Origin: Propionibacteriaceae bacterium
GTDB taxonomy: Bacteria; Actinomycetota; Actinomycetes; Propionibacteriales; Propionibacteriaceae
Direction: 5' to 3'
NCBI GenBank assembly: GCA_031272805.1
Contig: JAISTC010000188.1
Coordinates: forward strand, 1-32,710
Length of the DNA stretch: 32,710 nt
The position numbers were made by a program, and so were the translations under genes. Below, piece by piece: positions 23,980 to 32,285 of this stretch. The notes beneath the pieces are model-generated. The model had not been told where the DNA came from. It worked only from the letters and a program-made list of their open reading frames with translations, and did not search any database. Position 1 is the stretch's first letter; the number at the start of each line of letters is the position of its first letter.

Positions 23980-26900
23980 ATGCCACCTGAACCATCCATC
24001 CGCGCGCCCCGACGGCGCCGGGCCGCCGCCCCCGTGGCCGCGGCGCTGGCCGCCGTCCTGGCGCTGTCGCTCCTGCCCGGCCTGCCCCAGGCCCAGGCCG
24101 ACCCCGCGGCCCCGCTCCGCTTCGAGACGACCGTCGGCGCCGCCAACGGCGACGCCGAGGAGTACGGCACGGCGGGCGCCAGCTCGCTCGAATCCTCGAT
24201 GCAGATCGGCGGCTACTGGTCGACCACCCTGACGCCGGCGTACCAGCAGTACTCGGCCTTCCGCTTCGGCGGCGTCGAGCTGCCGGCGGACGCCGAGATC
24301 GACGACGCCTACATGGAGTTCACGGTTCAGGAGACCGGGCCGAGGGGCCGGGCCAGCGACATCACCATCCGGGGCGAGCTGGGCGACGCCGACGTCTACA
24401 CGTCCGTCGCCTACGCCATCTCCGCCCGGCCCTACGGCCAGGAGGCCGTCGGCTGGCACGTCGAGAGCTTCACGGCCACGCGGACGCGGCTCCGCACGCC
24501 CAACCTGGCCCGCCTGATCGACGAGAACCGCCTCCTCGGCTGGCAATCCGGCCAGGCGCTGGCCTTCCGGCTGGAGGGCACGGACCACATCGGCGCGGTC
24601 TACGCCGGCGGCAACGCCACCTACCGCGCCCGCCTCGTCATCGAGTACCACCGGGGCGACGGCCCGAACCTCGACGGCGCGACCAGCCTCGTCCACTCGT
24701 CGGTCGAACCGGCTGGCGGCTGGTTCGAGGCCCCGCTCGACGTTACGGTGACCGCCGACCCGGCGGGCCGCGTGACGTACACGCTCGACGGCTCCGACCC
24801 CGGCCCTGGCGTCGGCCTGCCCTACACCGGCCCCATCCCGGTCGGCCAGGGCCGCACCCAGCTCAAGGTCTACGTGGCGGGCGGCGTCCGCGACTCCGGC
24901 GTGACGGTCCACAACTACCTGGTCGGCGCGGTCCCCGAAGCCCAGGCGGAGTCGTTCGCCGTCAAGGCGTCCGCCGACGACGCCATGGCCAACGCCACGG
25001 CCGTCGACCTGACCAGCTCGGGCCTGGCGCTGCACTCGAAGTACTCGTCCTCCCGGACCTACGACACGTACCTCCGCTTCGCGGACGTCAGCCTCCCGGC
25101 CGACGCCGTCATCGTGGGCGCCCGGCTGGCGGTGACGCTGCGCGACGCCGCGCCGCGCGCGGGCCGCATCGCCGTGGCCGGCGAGGTCACGGAGCGTGGC
25201 ACCTACCGGGCCGCGCCCGGCAGCTTCAAGGGCCGCGACTACACGGCCGAGGCCGAGTTCGCCACCCCCGTTCTGAAGGCCGGCCAGACCTGGGAGAGCG
25301 GCGACCTGACGGCCATCGTGACCGCCCAGTACGCCGCCGATCCGGCCCGGGCCGCCTACGCCTTCCGGGTCCGCGGCCTGACCCCGGACAACCCCTTCAT
25401 GGTCCGCAGCTTCAACGGCTCCGCCGCCCTGGCGCCCCGCCTCATCATCGAGTACGCCTCCGAGTACGGCCACTCCACGACGGCCATCGCGGTCACCGCC
25501 GACGACGCCGAGGAGTGGGGGACCGGCCAGGCCGTCGACCTGGGCGGCTCCATCCAGCTCGGCGGCTACTGGACGTCCGCCAACACGCCGTCCGTGCGCG
25601 ACCTGGCGGCGTTCCGCTTCGCCCACGTCCAGCTCCCGGACTCCGCCACGCTGACCAGCGCGTACATCCAGTTCACGACGTACGCCGACGGGCCGGCGGG
25701 CCGGACGTCCAACCTGACGATCCGCGCCGAGCTGGGCGACGCCGGGACCTACACGACCCGCGCCGGCTCGATCAGCGCGCGGGAGTACAGCCAGGGCGTC
25801 ATCCCCTGGTCCGTCACGGCGCTCAGGACGTCGCGCGGCCAGCTCCGCACCCCGGACCTCCGCGACATCATCGACGAGGCCCGGCTGAACGGCTGGGCCA
25901 ACGGCGGCGCGCTCGCCTTCCTGCTGGACGGCGACGGCTTCATCGGCTCGGTCTACCAGGGCGCGGGCGCCGACGGCCCCAAGCTGTACCTGGAGTACCG
26001 CTTCGACGGCCAGGGCGCCCGCGGCCGGGTCGTGACGGACGCGGCCGCGATCGAGGGCGTCTACATCAACGAACTGTCGACCTCGGGCACGGCGGCCAAC
26101 AACGACGACTGGGCCGAGCTGTACAACTCGACCGACAACTTCATCGAGCTGGGCCCGCAGGTCCGGCTCTGGCGCGACGGCGTCAAGAAGGGCGACACAT
26201 TCGACTTCACGCAGCCGATCATGCTGCCGCCGCGGTCCTACACGATCCTGATCGCCGACGAGAAACCGGAACTCGGGCCGACGCACCTGCCCTTCGAGTT
26301 CAAGAAGACGGCGACGGTCAACCTGACCGACATGAGCTCGGGCAAGCCGCGCGTCATCGACGCCTTCGAGTACGGCGCCCAGCTCTACCTGGAGACCCAC
26401 GCCCGCGTCCCGGACGGCGGCCCGATCGCGCTGATGGCGGAGGAGAGCTACGGCTACTCCAACGACGCGGCGGCCCAGAAGTTCCCGCTGACGTTCAGCC
26501 ACGACCGCGGGGTCTACCCGGCCGGCTTCACGCTGACCCTCAGCTCGGTCGAGGGCACGGCGATCCGCTACACCCTCGACGGCTCCACGCCGTCGCCGAC
26601 CAAGGGGACGGTGTACACGGGCCCGTTCGACGTCACCCAGTCCGTGGCCGTGCGCGCCATCGCCTACAACGAGCGGGGCACGTCGACGCCGCAGACGATG
26701 ACGTACGTCCTGCAGGACAACCTGAAGAATGAACAAGCGGCCTCGAACGGGCGCTGGACGGCGGCCAACAAGGCCACGATCGACGACGCCGTGTACGCGG
26801 CGGCCTTGGCGGCCCTGCCGATCGTGTCGGTCACGTCGGACGTCGTGGAGCTGTCCCACGCCAGCACGGCGACCTACGTCCAGGGCTACTTCGAGTACAT

Positions 26901-28293
26901 CCCCGAGGTCGGCTCCAGCGCGGAGTCGCACGCCCAGCCGGTCGGCGTCAAGCGCTTCGGCCAGTACTCCCGGATGCAGTTCAACTCGGGCATCGCCATC
27001 CGCTTCAAGAAGGCATTCGGCGCCGGCAAGGCCAAGTACCAGTTCTTCGACCCGTTCGAGGGCGAGCCCTACGGGCTCGCCAGCAGCTTCGGCAAGCTTG
27101 AGCTGGCCGAGGGCCAGCAGGGCCCCCAGCCGCTCATCTGGTACGCCACCGGCTACCTGCGCTACGACGACATGATGACCCGGCTGCTGGCCAACCAGAT
27201 GGGCATCTTCGACTCCCACGCCAAGTACGTCCACTACTTCTACAACGGCCAGTACGCGGGCATCAAGACGATGCGCGAGGACTTCGGGCCGAAGACGTTC
27301 GAGCCGTACTTCGGCTCCGACGACGACGATTACACGAAGGTCAGCTACCAGGACGCCTGCTTCGCCAACGGCTGCGTCGACGCCGGCGACGGCGACCCGG
27401 CGGTCATGCGGGCCGTCCACGCGGCGGCCAAGTCGGGGAACTACCAGTTGTTCCAGGAGTACGTCGACGTCGAGTCGCTCATCCGCAACATGATCCTGTT
27501 CCACTACATCGACTGCGAGAACGAGTGGACGGGCGTGGTCGAGAACACGGTCGGCTCCGGCGGCCAGAAGATGATGTTCAACATCAACGACTCCGACGGC
27601 GCCTTCTACAACCAGGGCAAGACCGACCCGAACTACTCCCGCACGATGGACGGCGGCGGCGGCAACTACCGCTACAAGTGGCTGACCAACACCACGTCGA
27701 TGGCGGGCCCGGGTGGCATGTTCAAGATCTGGTCGCGCTACGACTCGAAGAACCCGGCCGACGGCGACCTCGAGTTCAAGACGCGGGTGAAGGACGACGT
27801 GCTGGAGCTGATCGGCCCGGCCTCGGGTGATTTCCGGGGTACTCCCGGCGCGCCGCTGTCGGTCGACAACGTGCAGCGGCTCCTGCGCGAACAGCAGGCC
27901 CTCCTGGAGACTCCGTACCGGCTCGACGCCGCGTACATGGGGGCCTCGCAGCAGTGGCAGAAGTGGATGGACTACAACCCGCAGGTCGTCGACTTCGTGC
28001 CCGTGCGGACGAAGTTCAACCTGGAGCAGTGGGCCAAGGTCGGCCTGACGCACACGCTCCCGGCGGTCACGGGCGAGTCGGCCGACGGCGGCGTCACGCT
28101 GGCCGTCGCCGCCGACGCGGCCATCTACTACACGCTCGACGGGACCGACCCGCTGGGCGCGTCCGGCGCGATCTCCGGCGAGCCGGGCGCCAACCCAGCG
28201 GCGCAGGTCTACGAACCGGGCACGGTCCTGCCGGCCGGCGTGACGGCGCGCGCCTTCCAGCCCTACAACTGGGGCCCGAAGACGACGCTGTAG
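23980..28293 (+). CDS. Secreted multidomain CotH-like protein
   Basis: This is a 1437-aa exported protein with a Sec signal peptide (RRRR, hydrophobic core, cleavage probably after AQA at 40). Three related beta-type modules follow, at about 46-228, 324-497 and 501-677. Each carries a pattern like AFRFGGVELPADAEI and ends in LVIEY, LIIEY or LYLEY. Chitobiase C-terminal-like domains lie at about 241-316, 838-911 and 1361-1434 (YTLDGSDPGPG, YTLDGSTPSP, YTLDGTDPLG). A lamin-tail domain (about 694-797) has YINELSTSG and DWAELYN. The CotH kinase-like domain occupies about 944-1350, with GVKRFGQYSR, YVHYFYNGQYAGIKTMRED and FNINDSDGAF. CotH proteins are secreted protein kinases, often linked to extracellular matrices or cellulosomes. 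Kinase activity here is inferred. There is no sorting motif. AGAAAGGG (23965-23972) sets the start. Confidence 0.9.
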   Translation: MPPEPSIRAPRRRRAAAPVAAALAAVLALSLLPGLPQAQADPAAPLRFETTVGAANGDAEEYGTAGASSLESSMQIGGYWSTTLTPAYQQYSAFRFGGVELPADAEIDDAYMEFTVQETGPRGRASDITIRGELGDADVYTSVAYAISARPYGQEAVGWHVESFTATRTRLRTPNLARLIDENRLLGWQSGQALAFRLEGTDHIGAVYAGGNATYRARLVIEYHRGDGPNLDGATSLVHSSVEPAGGWFEAPLDVTVTADPAGRVTYTLDGSDPGPGVGLPYTGPIPVGQGRTQLKVYVAGGVRDSGVTVHNYLVGAVPEAQAESFAVKASADDAMANATAVDLTSSGLALHSKYSSSRTYDTYLRFADVSLPADAVIVGARLAVTLRDAAPRAGRIAVAGEVTERGTYRAAPGSFKGRDYTAEAEFATPVLKAGQTWESGDLTAIVTAQYAADPARAAYAFRVRGLTPDNPFMVRSFNGSAALAPRLIIEYASEYGHSTTAIAVTADDAEEWGTGQAVDLGGSIQLGGYWTSANTPSVRDLAAFRFAHVQLPDSATLTSAYIQFTTYADGPAGRTSNLTIRAELGDAGTYTTRAGSISAREYSQGVIPWSVTALRTSRGQLRTPDLRDIIDEARLNGWANGGALAFLLDGDGFIGSVYQGAGADGPKLYLEYRFDGQGARGRVVTDAAAIEGVYINELSTSGTAANNDDWAELYNSTDNFIELGPQVRLWRDGVKKGDTFDFTQPIMLPPRSYTILIADEKPELGPTHLPFEFKKTATVNLTDMSSGKPRVIDAFEYGAQLYLETHARVPDGGPIALMAEESYGYSNDAAAQKFPLTFSHDRGVYPAGFTLTLSSVEGTAIRYTLDGSTPSPTKGTVYTGPFDVTQSVAVRAIAYNERGTSTPQTMTYVLQDNLKNEQAASNGRWTAANKATIDDAVYAAALAALPIVSVTSDVVELSHASTATYVQGYFEYIPEVGSSAESHAQPVGVKRFGQYSRMQFNSGIAIRFKKAFGAGKAKYQFFDPFEGEPYGLASSFGKLELAEGQQGPQPLIWYATGYLRYDDMMTRLLANQMGIFDSHAKYVHYFYNGQYAGIKTMREDFGPKTFEPYFGSDDDDYTKVSYQDACFANGCVDAGDGDPAVMRAVHAAAKSGNYQLFQEYVDVESLIRNMILFHYIDCENEWTGVVENTVGSGGQKMMFNINDSDGAFYNQGKTDPNYSRTMDGGGGNYRYKWLTNTTSMAGPGGMFKIWSRYDSKNPADGDLEFKTRVKDDVLELIGPASGDFRGTPGAPLSVDNVQRLLREQQALLETPYRLDAAYMGASQQWQKWMDYNPQVVDFVPVRTKFNLEQWAKVGLTHTLPAVTGESADGGVTLAVAADAAIYYTLDGTDPLGASGAISGEPGANPAAQVYEPGTVLPAGVTARAFQPYNWGPKTTL

Positions 28294-28301
28294 CCCGCCT
28301 T

Positions 28302-28378
28302 TGTCATCCTGAGCGCAGCGAAGGATCTCAACCCCGGCGATGCCAGGTGCGAGATCCTTCGCTCCGCTCAGGATGACA
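28302..28378. repeat. Long REP-like palindrome after the CotH gene
   Basis: Arms at 28302-28329 and 28351-28378 are 28 nt long and pair with a single mismatch around a 21-nt loop. The outer bases TGTCATCC/GGATGACA match those of the palindrome upstream of mtrA. Similar sequences (GTCATCCTGAGCG...GGATCT) occur as dispersed repeats in many bacteria. It may also terminate the CotH transcript. Confidence 0.75.
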
Positions 28379-28400
28379 GGGCTCCGCTCAGGATGACAGG
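28361..28400 (+). repeat. Exact 20-bp tandem duplication of a palindrome end
   Basis: The 20-mer GCTCCGCTCAGGATGACAGG occurs at 28361-28380 and again at 28381-28400 without any difference. It contains the outer half of the right arm of the palindrome and probably arose by replication slippage at the hairpin. Confidence 0.85.
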
Positions 28401-28445
28401 GCCCGTCCCGCCCAGCGTGTAACCTGTCCCCCTGCGAGAGAGGAC

Positions 28446-29561
28446 ATGATGACCGAGTTCGAGGACACAGGAGAGGCCCTGGCGCTGGCGGATTCCGAGG
28501 CGTCGCTGGCGCGGACGCAGCGCCGGTCGCGCGAGCTGGAGACCCAGATCGCGGCCAGGCCGGAGCAGTTCCGGATGCTGACGGGCGACCGCCCCACCGG
28601 CCTGCTGCACATCGGCCACTACTTCGGCTCGATCACGAACCGCGTCCGGCTGTTCGACCTCGGCGTCGACACGTTCATCCTGATCGCCGACTACCAGGTC
28701 ATCACGGACCGCGACGGCGTCGGCCCGATCGCCGACCGGGTCATCAACGCGGTGGCCGACTACGTCGCCGCCGGCCTCGACCCGGCCAAGGCGACGATCT
28801 TCACGCACTCGGCCGTCCCCGCGCTCAACCAGCTCATGCTGCCATTCCTCAGCCTCGTGACGGAGGCGGAGCTGCGGCGCAACCCGACGGTCAAGTCGGA
28901 GCTGGAGGCGACCGGCGACCGGCCGATGTCCGGGCTGCTGCTGACCTACCCGGTCCACCAGGCGGCCGACATCCTGTTCTGCAAGGCCAACGTCGTGCCG
29001 GTCGGCAAGGACCAGTTGCCGCACCTGGAGCAGACCCGCGTCGTCGCCCGCCGCTTCGACGAGCGCTACGGCCGGGTCGACCCGGCCCGCCCCGTCTTCC
29101 CTCAGGCCGAGGCGCTGCTGGCCGAACGGGCGGTCACGATCCTGGGCCTGGACGGCACGAAGATGAGCAAGTCGAAGGGCAACGTCATCGAGTTGGGGAT
29201 GGACGCGGACACGACGGCCCGGCTCATCAAGAAGGCCGTGACGGACTCCGACCGCCACATCACCTACGACCCGGACGCCCGCCCCGGCGTCTCCAACCTG
29301 GTCAACCTGGCGGCGCTGGCCACGGGGCGGACCCCGGAAGACGTGGCCGCGGAGATCGGCGACGGCGGCGCCGGGACGTTGAAGAAGTTCGTCACGGAGG
29401 CCCTGAACGAGCGCCTGCGGCCCCACCGCGAGAAGCGGGCCGAGCTGATGGCCGACCCGGCGTACCTGCACGCGGTCCTGCGGCAGGGCAACGAGAAGGC
29501 CAACGCGGTCGCCGACCAGACCCTGGCCGAAGTCAGAACCGCCATGCAGATGGTCTACTGA
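28446..29561 (+). CDS. trpS: Tryptophan-tRNA ligase
   Basis: This 371-aa class I aminoacyl-tRNA synthetase charges tRNA-Trp. The HIGH motif is at 55-58 (PTGLLHIGHYFGS) and the KMSKS motif at 239-243 (GTKMSKSKGN). The TrpRS-type segments GLLLTYPVHQAADILF and VPVGKDQLPHLEQTR are present. About 45 residues precede the catalytic fold, with a charged helical stretch (LARTQRRSRELETQIAARP); most bacterial TrpRS have HIGH near residue 15-20. A purine-rich site (28436-28444) is better spaced for the second ATG at 28449. The stop region overlaps the convergent membrane-protein gene by 7 nt. Confidence 0.93.
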   Translation: MMTEFEDTGEALALADSEASLARTQRRSRELETQIAARPEQFRMLTGDRPTGLLHIGHYFGSITNRVRLFDLGVDTFILIADYQVITDRDGVGPIADRVINAVADYVAAGLDPAKATIFTHSAVPALNQLMLPFLSLVTEAELRRNPTVKSELEATGDRPMSGLLLTYPVHQAADILFCKANVVPVGKDQLPHLEQTRVVARRFDERYGRVDPARPVFPQAEALLAERAVTILGLDGTKMSKSKGNVIELGMDADTTARLIKKAVTDSDRHITYDPDARPGVSNLVNLAALATGRTPEDVAAEIGDGGAGTLKKFVTEALNERLRPHREKRAELMADPAYLHAVLRQGNEKANAVADQTLAEVRTAMQMVY

Positions 29562-29947
29562 GGGGCCCTGGCGCCGGCCAGGTGGGTCACGAGGGCCGCC
29601 AGCAGCAGCGCCGCGCCCGCCGCGAAGTACGGCCAGACCAGGTCGGCCGTGGTGCCGTAGATGACCATGACGCCCTTCAGGGCGGCGCCGACGGCGAACG
29701 TGGCCAGGCCGAGGACGTGGAGCAGGCGGACCGTCGGGCCGGGCCAGCGCAGCCGCGGGACGAGGCACCAGACCAGGTAGGGGAGGACGGCGCCCACGAG
29801 CCAGCCGGCCGCCAGCCCCGTCATCCAGTGCGTGTAGACGCCGTGGCTGAAGTGCTCGTAGACGGCCGAGAACGCCCCCAGCCCGGCGGCCACCGCCAGG
29901 TGGCGGACGACGAAACTCCAGCGTGACCAGTCACGCGACGTAGACAA
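29555..29947 (-). CDS. Small four-helix membrane protein of unknown function
   Basis: This 130-aa protein has about four hydrophobic helices (around 12-32, 42-62, 72-92 and 102-122). I do not recognise the family. Recognisable segments are AVYEHFSHGVYTHWMTGLAAGW and LGLATFAVGAALKGVM. The best start is a TTG at 29947, which overlaps the preceding phosphodiester glycosidase gene by 17 nt; no in-frame ATG precedes the second helix. The overlap suggests it is the last gene of the GT2-glycosidase operon. Its stop lies inside the end of convergent trpS. Confidence 0.65.
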   Translation of the reverse strand: MSTSRDWSRWSFVVRHLAVAAGLGAFSAVYEHFSHGVYTHWMTGLAAGWLVGAVLPYLVWCLVPRLRWPGPTVRLLHVLGLATFAVGAALKGVMVIYGTTADLVWPYFAAGAALLLAALVTHLAGARAPQ

Positions 29948-30812
29948 TGTCGCTCACCGCCCTTTCCGAGACTTTCCGGCCGTTCGTGGTCGGCTGGTTG
30001 ACGACGGCCCCGTCCGACCAGAGCGTCGAGGAACCGCCGCCGTCGAGGTTGAAGGCCGTCTGGACGCCGAGCTGGTCGGCCATGAACTGGGCCAACTGGG
30101 CCAGGCTGAGCCCGGCGCTGGCGGAGGTCCGCCCGTCGGCCACGACGAAGACGTAGTGCAGGGGCGCGATGACGCCGATGGCCGTCCGCGGGTTCGACGC
30201 CATCGCCTTGTCGACCTCGTCGCCCGCCGCGACCGTGACGGCGCCGTCCTCGACCAGGCCGGGGCCGAAGCCGAGGACCTGCCAGGCGCCCTGCGCGGCC
30301 AGCTCGGCGGCCGTGACGTCGCCCTCGCGGATGACCGAGGCCGAGCCGTCGGCCCAGATGACGAGGTCCTCTTGGTCGGCCGACGCCGCCCGGTCGCGGT
30401 ACAGGACGCCGTTGCGCAGCACGTAGCCGGAGGTCCGCGCGCCGTAGAAGTCGCCGTTGACGGCGACGGTGGCGCCGTGGGCGGCGGCGATGGTGGACGT
30501 GGTGGCGGTGACGTTGCGGCCGAAGGTGTCGTCGGCCAGGGCGGCGCGGAGCTGGTCGACGCTGGTGAGTTGGAGGTCCGCCACGTAGATGTCCGTGTCG
30601 TCCACGCGGTACGTCGTGAGCGTCACGGCGGGCTGGGCGAGGCTGTCGGTGACGCTCGGCGCGGCGCTGGTCGATGCCGGGGCCACGGCGGCCACGGTCC
30701 CCTCCGTGACCGGCGCGTAGCGCCGGGGGATGACGAACGTGTCGAGCAGGACGTAGGCGGTGAACAGGGCGAGGGCCACGCTGTACGCGGCCCCGAAGAG
30801 GCGGCGGCTCAC
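29931..30812 (-). CDS. Phosphodiester glycosidase (NAGPA-domain) membrane-anchored protein
   Basis: This 293-aa protein has one N-terminal transmembrane helix (about 6-25) with the rest outside the cell. It contains an NAGPA-type phosphodiester glycosidase domain (about 95-290), shown by VAVNGDFYGARTSGYVLRNG, NPRTAIGVI, FVVADGR and FNLDGGGSSTLW. Family members remove sugars from phosphodiester-linked glycans. The GTG at 30812 overlaps the stop of the upstream glycosyltransferase gene (GTGA). The pairing with a GT2-GtrA gene suggests a role in modifying surface polymers (inference). Confidence 0.88.
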   Translation of the reverse strand: MSRRLFGAAYSVALALFTAYVLLDTFVIPRRYAPVTEGTVAAVAPASTSAAPSVTDSLAQPAVTLTTYRVDDTDIYVADLQLTSVDQLRAALADDTFGRNVTATTSTIAAAHGATVAVNGDFYGARTSGYVLRNGVLYRDRAASADQEDLVIWADGSASVIREGDVTAAELAAQGAWQVLGFGPGLVEDGAVTVAAGDEVDKAMASNPRTAIGVIAPLHYVFVVADGRTSASAGLSLAQLAQFMADQLGVQTAFNLDGGGSSTLWSDGAVVNQPTTNGRKVSERAVSDIVYVA

Positions 30813-31912
30813 GCGGGCTCCCCGGCCCGGAACACGAGGTGGCGCTGGACCGCCCAGCTGACCGCGAAGAACGCCAGCTCGACGCCGATCTTGACGACGT
30901 AGGGGTTGAGCGCCAGCCGCGTCACGAGCGTGTCGAGGACGACCGTGTTGGCGGCCAGCAGCGCGACGGCCAGGATGGCGTACTGGCCGGCGCTGCGGCG
31001 GGCGCCGGGCCGGTGGAAGACGAAGTGGCGGTTGGCCTGGTAGTTGGCCGTGGCGCTGGCGGCGCGGGCGGCGAGGTTGGCCACGGCCGCGGCGTGGGCC
31101 AGCCCGGCCGCCGTCAGGCCCGCCGTGAACAGGCTGAACAGGGCGTAGTCGAGGGCGAACGCGCCGAACGACGACAGGGCGAAGCGGGCCAGGTCGCGGC
31201 CGATCAGGACCGTGTCGCGCCACGGCCGGAAGTGGGACGTCGGGTTGCCGTCGGCGTACACGGCCGCGATGCCGACCTCGGCCAGCGGCACGCCCTCGCG
31301 GGCGGCGCCCAGCAGCATGTTGAGCTCGTACTCAAAGCGCTGGCCCGGGACCCGGACGAGCCAGGGGATGAGCGCGGCGTTGAAGGCCCGGAGGCCGGTC
31401 TGCGTGTCGGAGACGCGGACGCCCGTGACGCCGGCGAACAGGCGGCGGGCGGCGGCGTTGCCCAGCCGGCTCTTGAGCGGCGCGTGGTCGGGGATCTCCC
31501 GGCGGCCCAGCACGATCCCGGGATGCTCCCGGGCCCGGTCGAGGACGGCCGCCGCGTCGCCGGGGAGGTGCTGGCCGTCGGCGTCCAGCGTGACGATGAC
31601 GGCGTCGCCCGGGCAGTGGTCGGCGATCCAGGCGAGCCCGGTCCGGAGCGCCGCGCCCTTGCCCAGGTTGCGGGCGTGGCGCAGCACCGTGGCGGACCGC
31701 GTGACCGCGTCGAAGTGCGCGGCGGCCGCGTCGCCGCTGCCGTCGTCCACCACGACCACGTCCAGCCCCAGCGTCACGAGGTCCTCGACCAGCGTGACGA
31801 AGGTGGCGTCCGGGTCGAGGGCGGGGATGAGCGCGATGCCGGGGGCGGCGGCCGTGGGGGCGGCGGCCGGCGCTGCGGTCGCCGCCGCGGGGTCGAGGAC
31901 GCTGGTTCGCAT
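30809..31912 (-). CDS. Fusion of family-2 glycosyltransferase and GtrA-like membrane domain
   Basis: This 367-aa protein carries a GT2 domain at about 26-235, with VVVVDDGSGD, RNLGKGAALRTGL and the DxD-type motif D110-A-D112 (TLDADGQH). Helices of a GtrA-like domain follow at about 243-362 (RFALSSFGAFALDYALFSLF and NYQANRHFVFHRP). GT2-GtrA proteins are expected to load a sugar onto a polyprenyl phosphate and/or move it across the membrane. The first 25 residues are Ala/Pro-rich and look disordered. No clear Shine-Dalgarno precedes the ATG. It is the first gene of a minus-strand operon with the phosphodiester glycosidase. Confidence 0.9.
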   Translation of the reverse strand: MRTSVLDPAAATAAPAAAPTAAAPGIALIPALDPDATFVTLVEDLVTLGLDVVVVDDGSGDAAAAHFDAVTRSATVLRHARNLGKGAALRTGLAWIADHCPGDAVIVTLDADGQHLPGDAAAVLDRAREHPGIVLGRREIPDHAPLKSRLGNAAARRLFAGVTGVRVSDTQTGLRAFNAALIPWLVRVPGQRFEYELNMLLGAAREGVPLAEVGIAAVYADGNPTSHFRPWRDTVLIGRDLARFALSSFGAFALDYALFSLFTAGLTAAGLAHAAAVANLAARAASATANYQANRHFVFHRPGARRSAGQYAILAVALLAANTVVLDTLVTRLALNPYVVKIGVELAFFAVSWAVQRHLVFRAGEPA

Positions 31913-31947
31913 GGGACCAGGGTGGCCGCCCCATCCTCAGATAACTC

Positions 31948-31983
31948 CCAGACAATGACCCAGCCGATGACCCAGACGATGAC
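31948..31983. repeat. Three tandem 12-bp direct repeats
   Basis: CCAGACAATGAC (31948-31959), CCAGCCGATGAC (31960-31971) and CCAGACGATGAC (31972-31983) follow one another without gaps, 36-71 bp upstream of the GT2-GtrA ATG on the minus strand. An iterated regulator site is possible. Confidence 0.6.
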
Positions 31984-32025
31984 CACCTGCCGGACAGGAG
32001 CGAGACCCGGCGATTGTGACCCCTG

Positions 32026-32040
32026 AACGAAACTTTCGTT
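32026..32040. promoter_or_regulatory. 15-nt palindrome, possible operator
   Basis: AACGAAA and TTTCGTT flank a single C. The palindrome is perfect and AT-richer than its surroundings. It lies between divergent genes, so it could bind a dimeric regulator; I do not recognise the consensus. Confidence 0.4.
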
Positions 32041-32202
32041 GATTGCTTAACCGGGCCAACGGGTGTAGCTTTGGGCCTGCGGCAAGGACTATCCCCTGTG
32101 CGCGCGCCGAAGTCCAGAATGACCACGGTTAACATTCGTTGAAGATCGTTAAGTCCCACTCAAGACTCGGGGCGTTTGGCGGGGGCGCTGTCAGCCGCCC
32201 GC

Positions 32203-32208
32203 TAGGAT
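32203..32208 (+). promoter_or_regulatory. Possible -10 box of rbpA
   Basis: TAGGAT, the same hexamer as upstream of mtrA and the CotH gene, lies about 78 nt before the rbpA GTG. A TTGGCG at 32176-32181 is 21 nt upstream, too far for a normal -35. Confidence 0.4.
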
Positions 32209-32285
32209 TAGCCAAGTTTCGGAACAACGGAACAAAAGAGGTACGCGCGACGTTGACCCCCTGGATAGACAAGGAGGAGACGGCC

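Larger units (their letters stand above)
31913..32285. promoter_or_regulatory. Divergent intergenic region between the GT2-GtrA operon and rbpA
   Basis: These 373 bp hold no gene I can support. They contain three 12-bp direct repeats (31948-31983), a 15-nt palindrome (32026-32040), several TTAAC/GTTAA words and a likely rbpA -10 box (32203-32208). The rbpA ribosome site AAGGAGG is at 32271-32277. The middle part (about 32041-32160) is less GC-rich than the coding DNA; I recognise no known riboswitch in it. Confidence 0.6.

Noticed and set aside
23905-28053. Long antisense open frame opposite the CotH gene
   Set aside because: No domain or plausible start is visible, while the plus strand encodes a coherent secreted protein.
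31774-31986. Small minus-strand open frame with VIVWVIGWVIVW
   Set aside because: The repetitive peptide comes from the 12-bp DNA repeats read in one frame. It overlaps the start of the GT2-GtrA gene and has no ribosome site.
32117-32145. SigR-type promoter upstream of rbpA
   Set aside because: AGAAT and GTT are 17 nt apart instead of GGAAT with 18-19 nt, and the position is about 140 nt before the start codon. The match is too weak.
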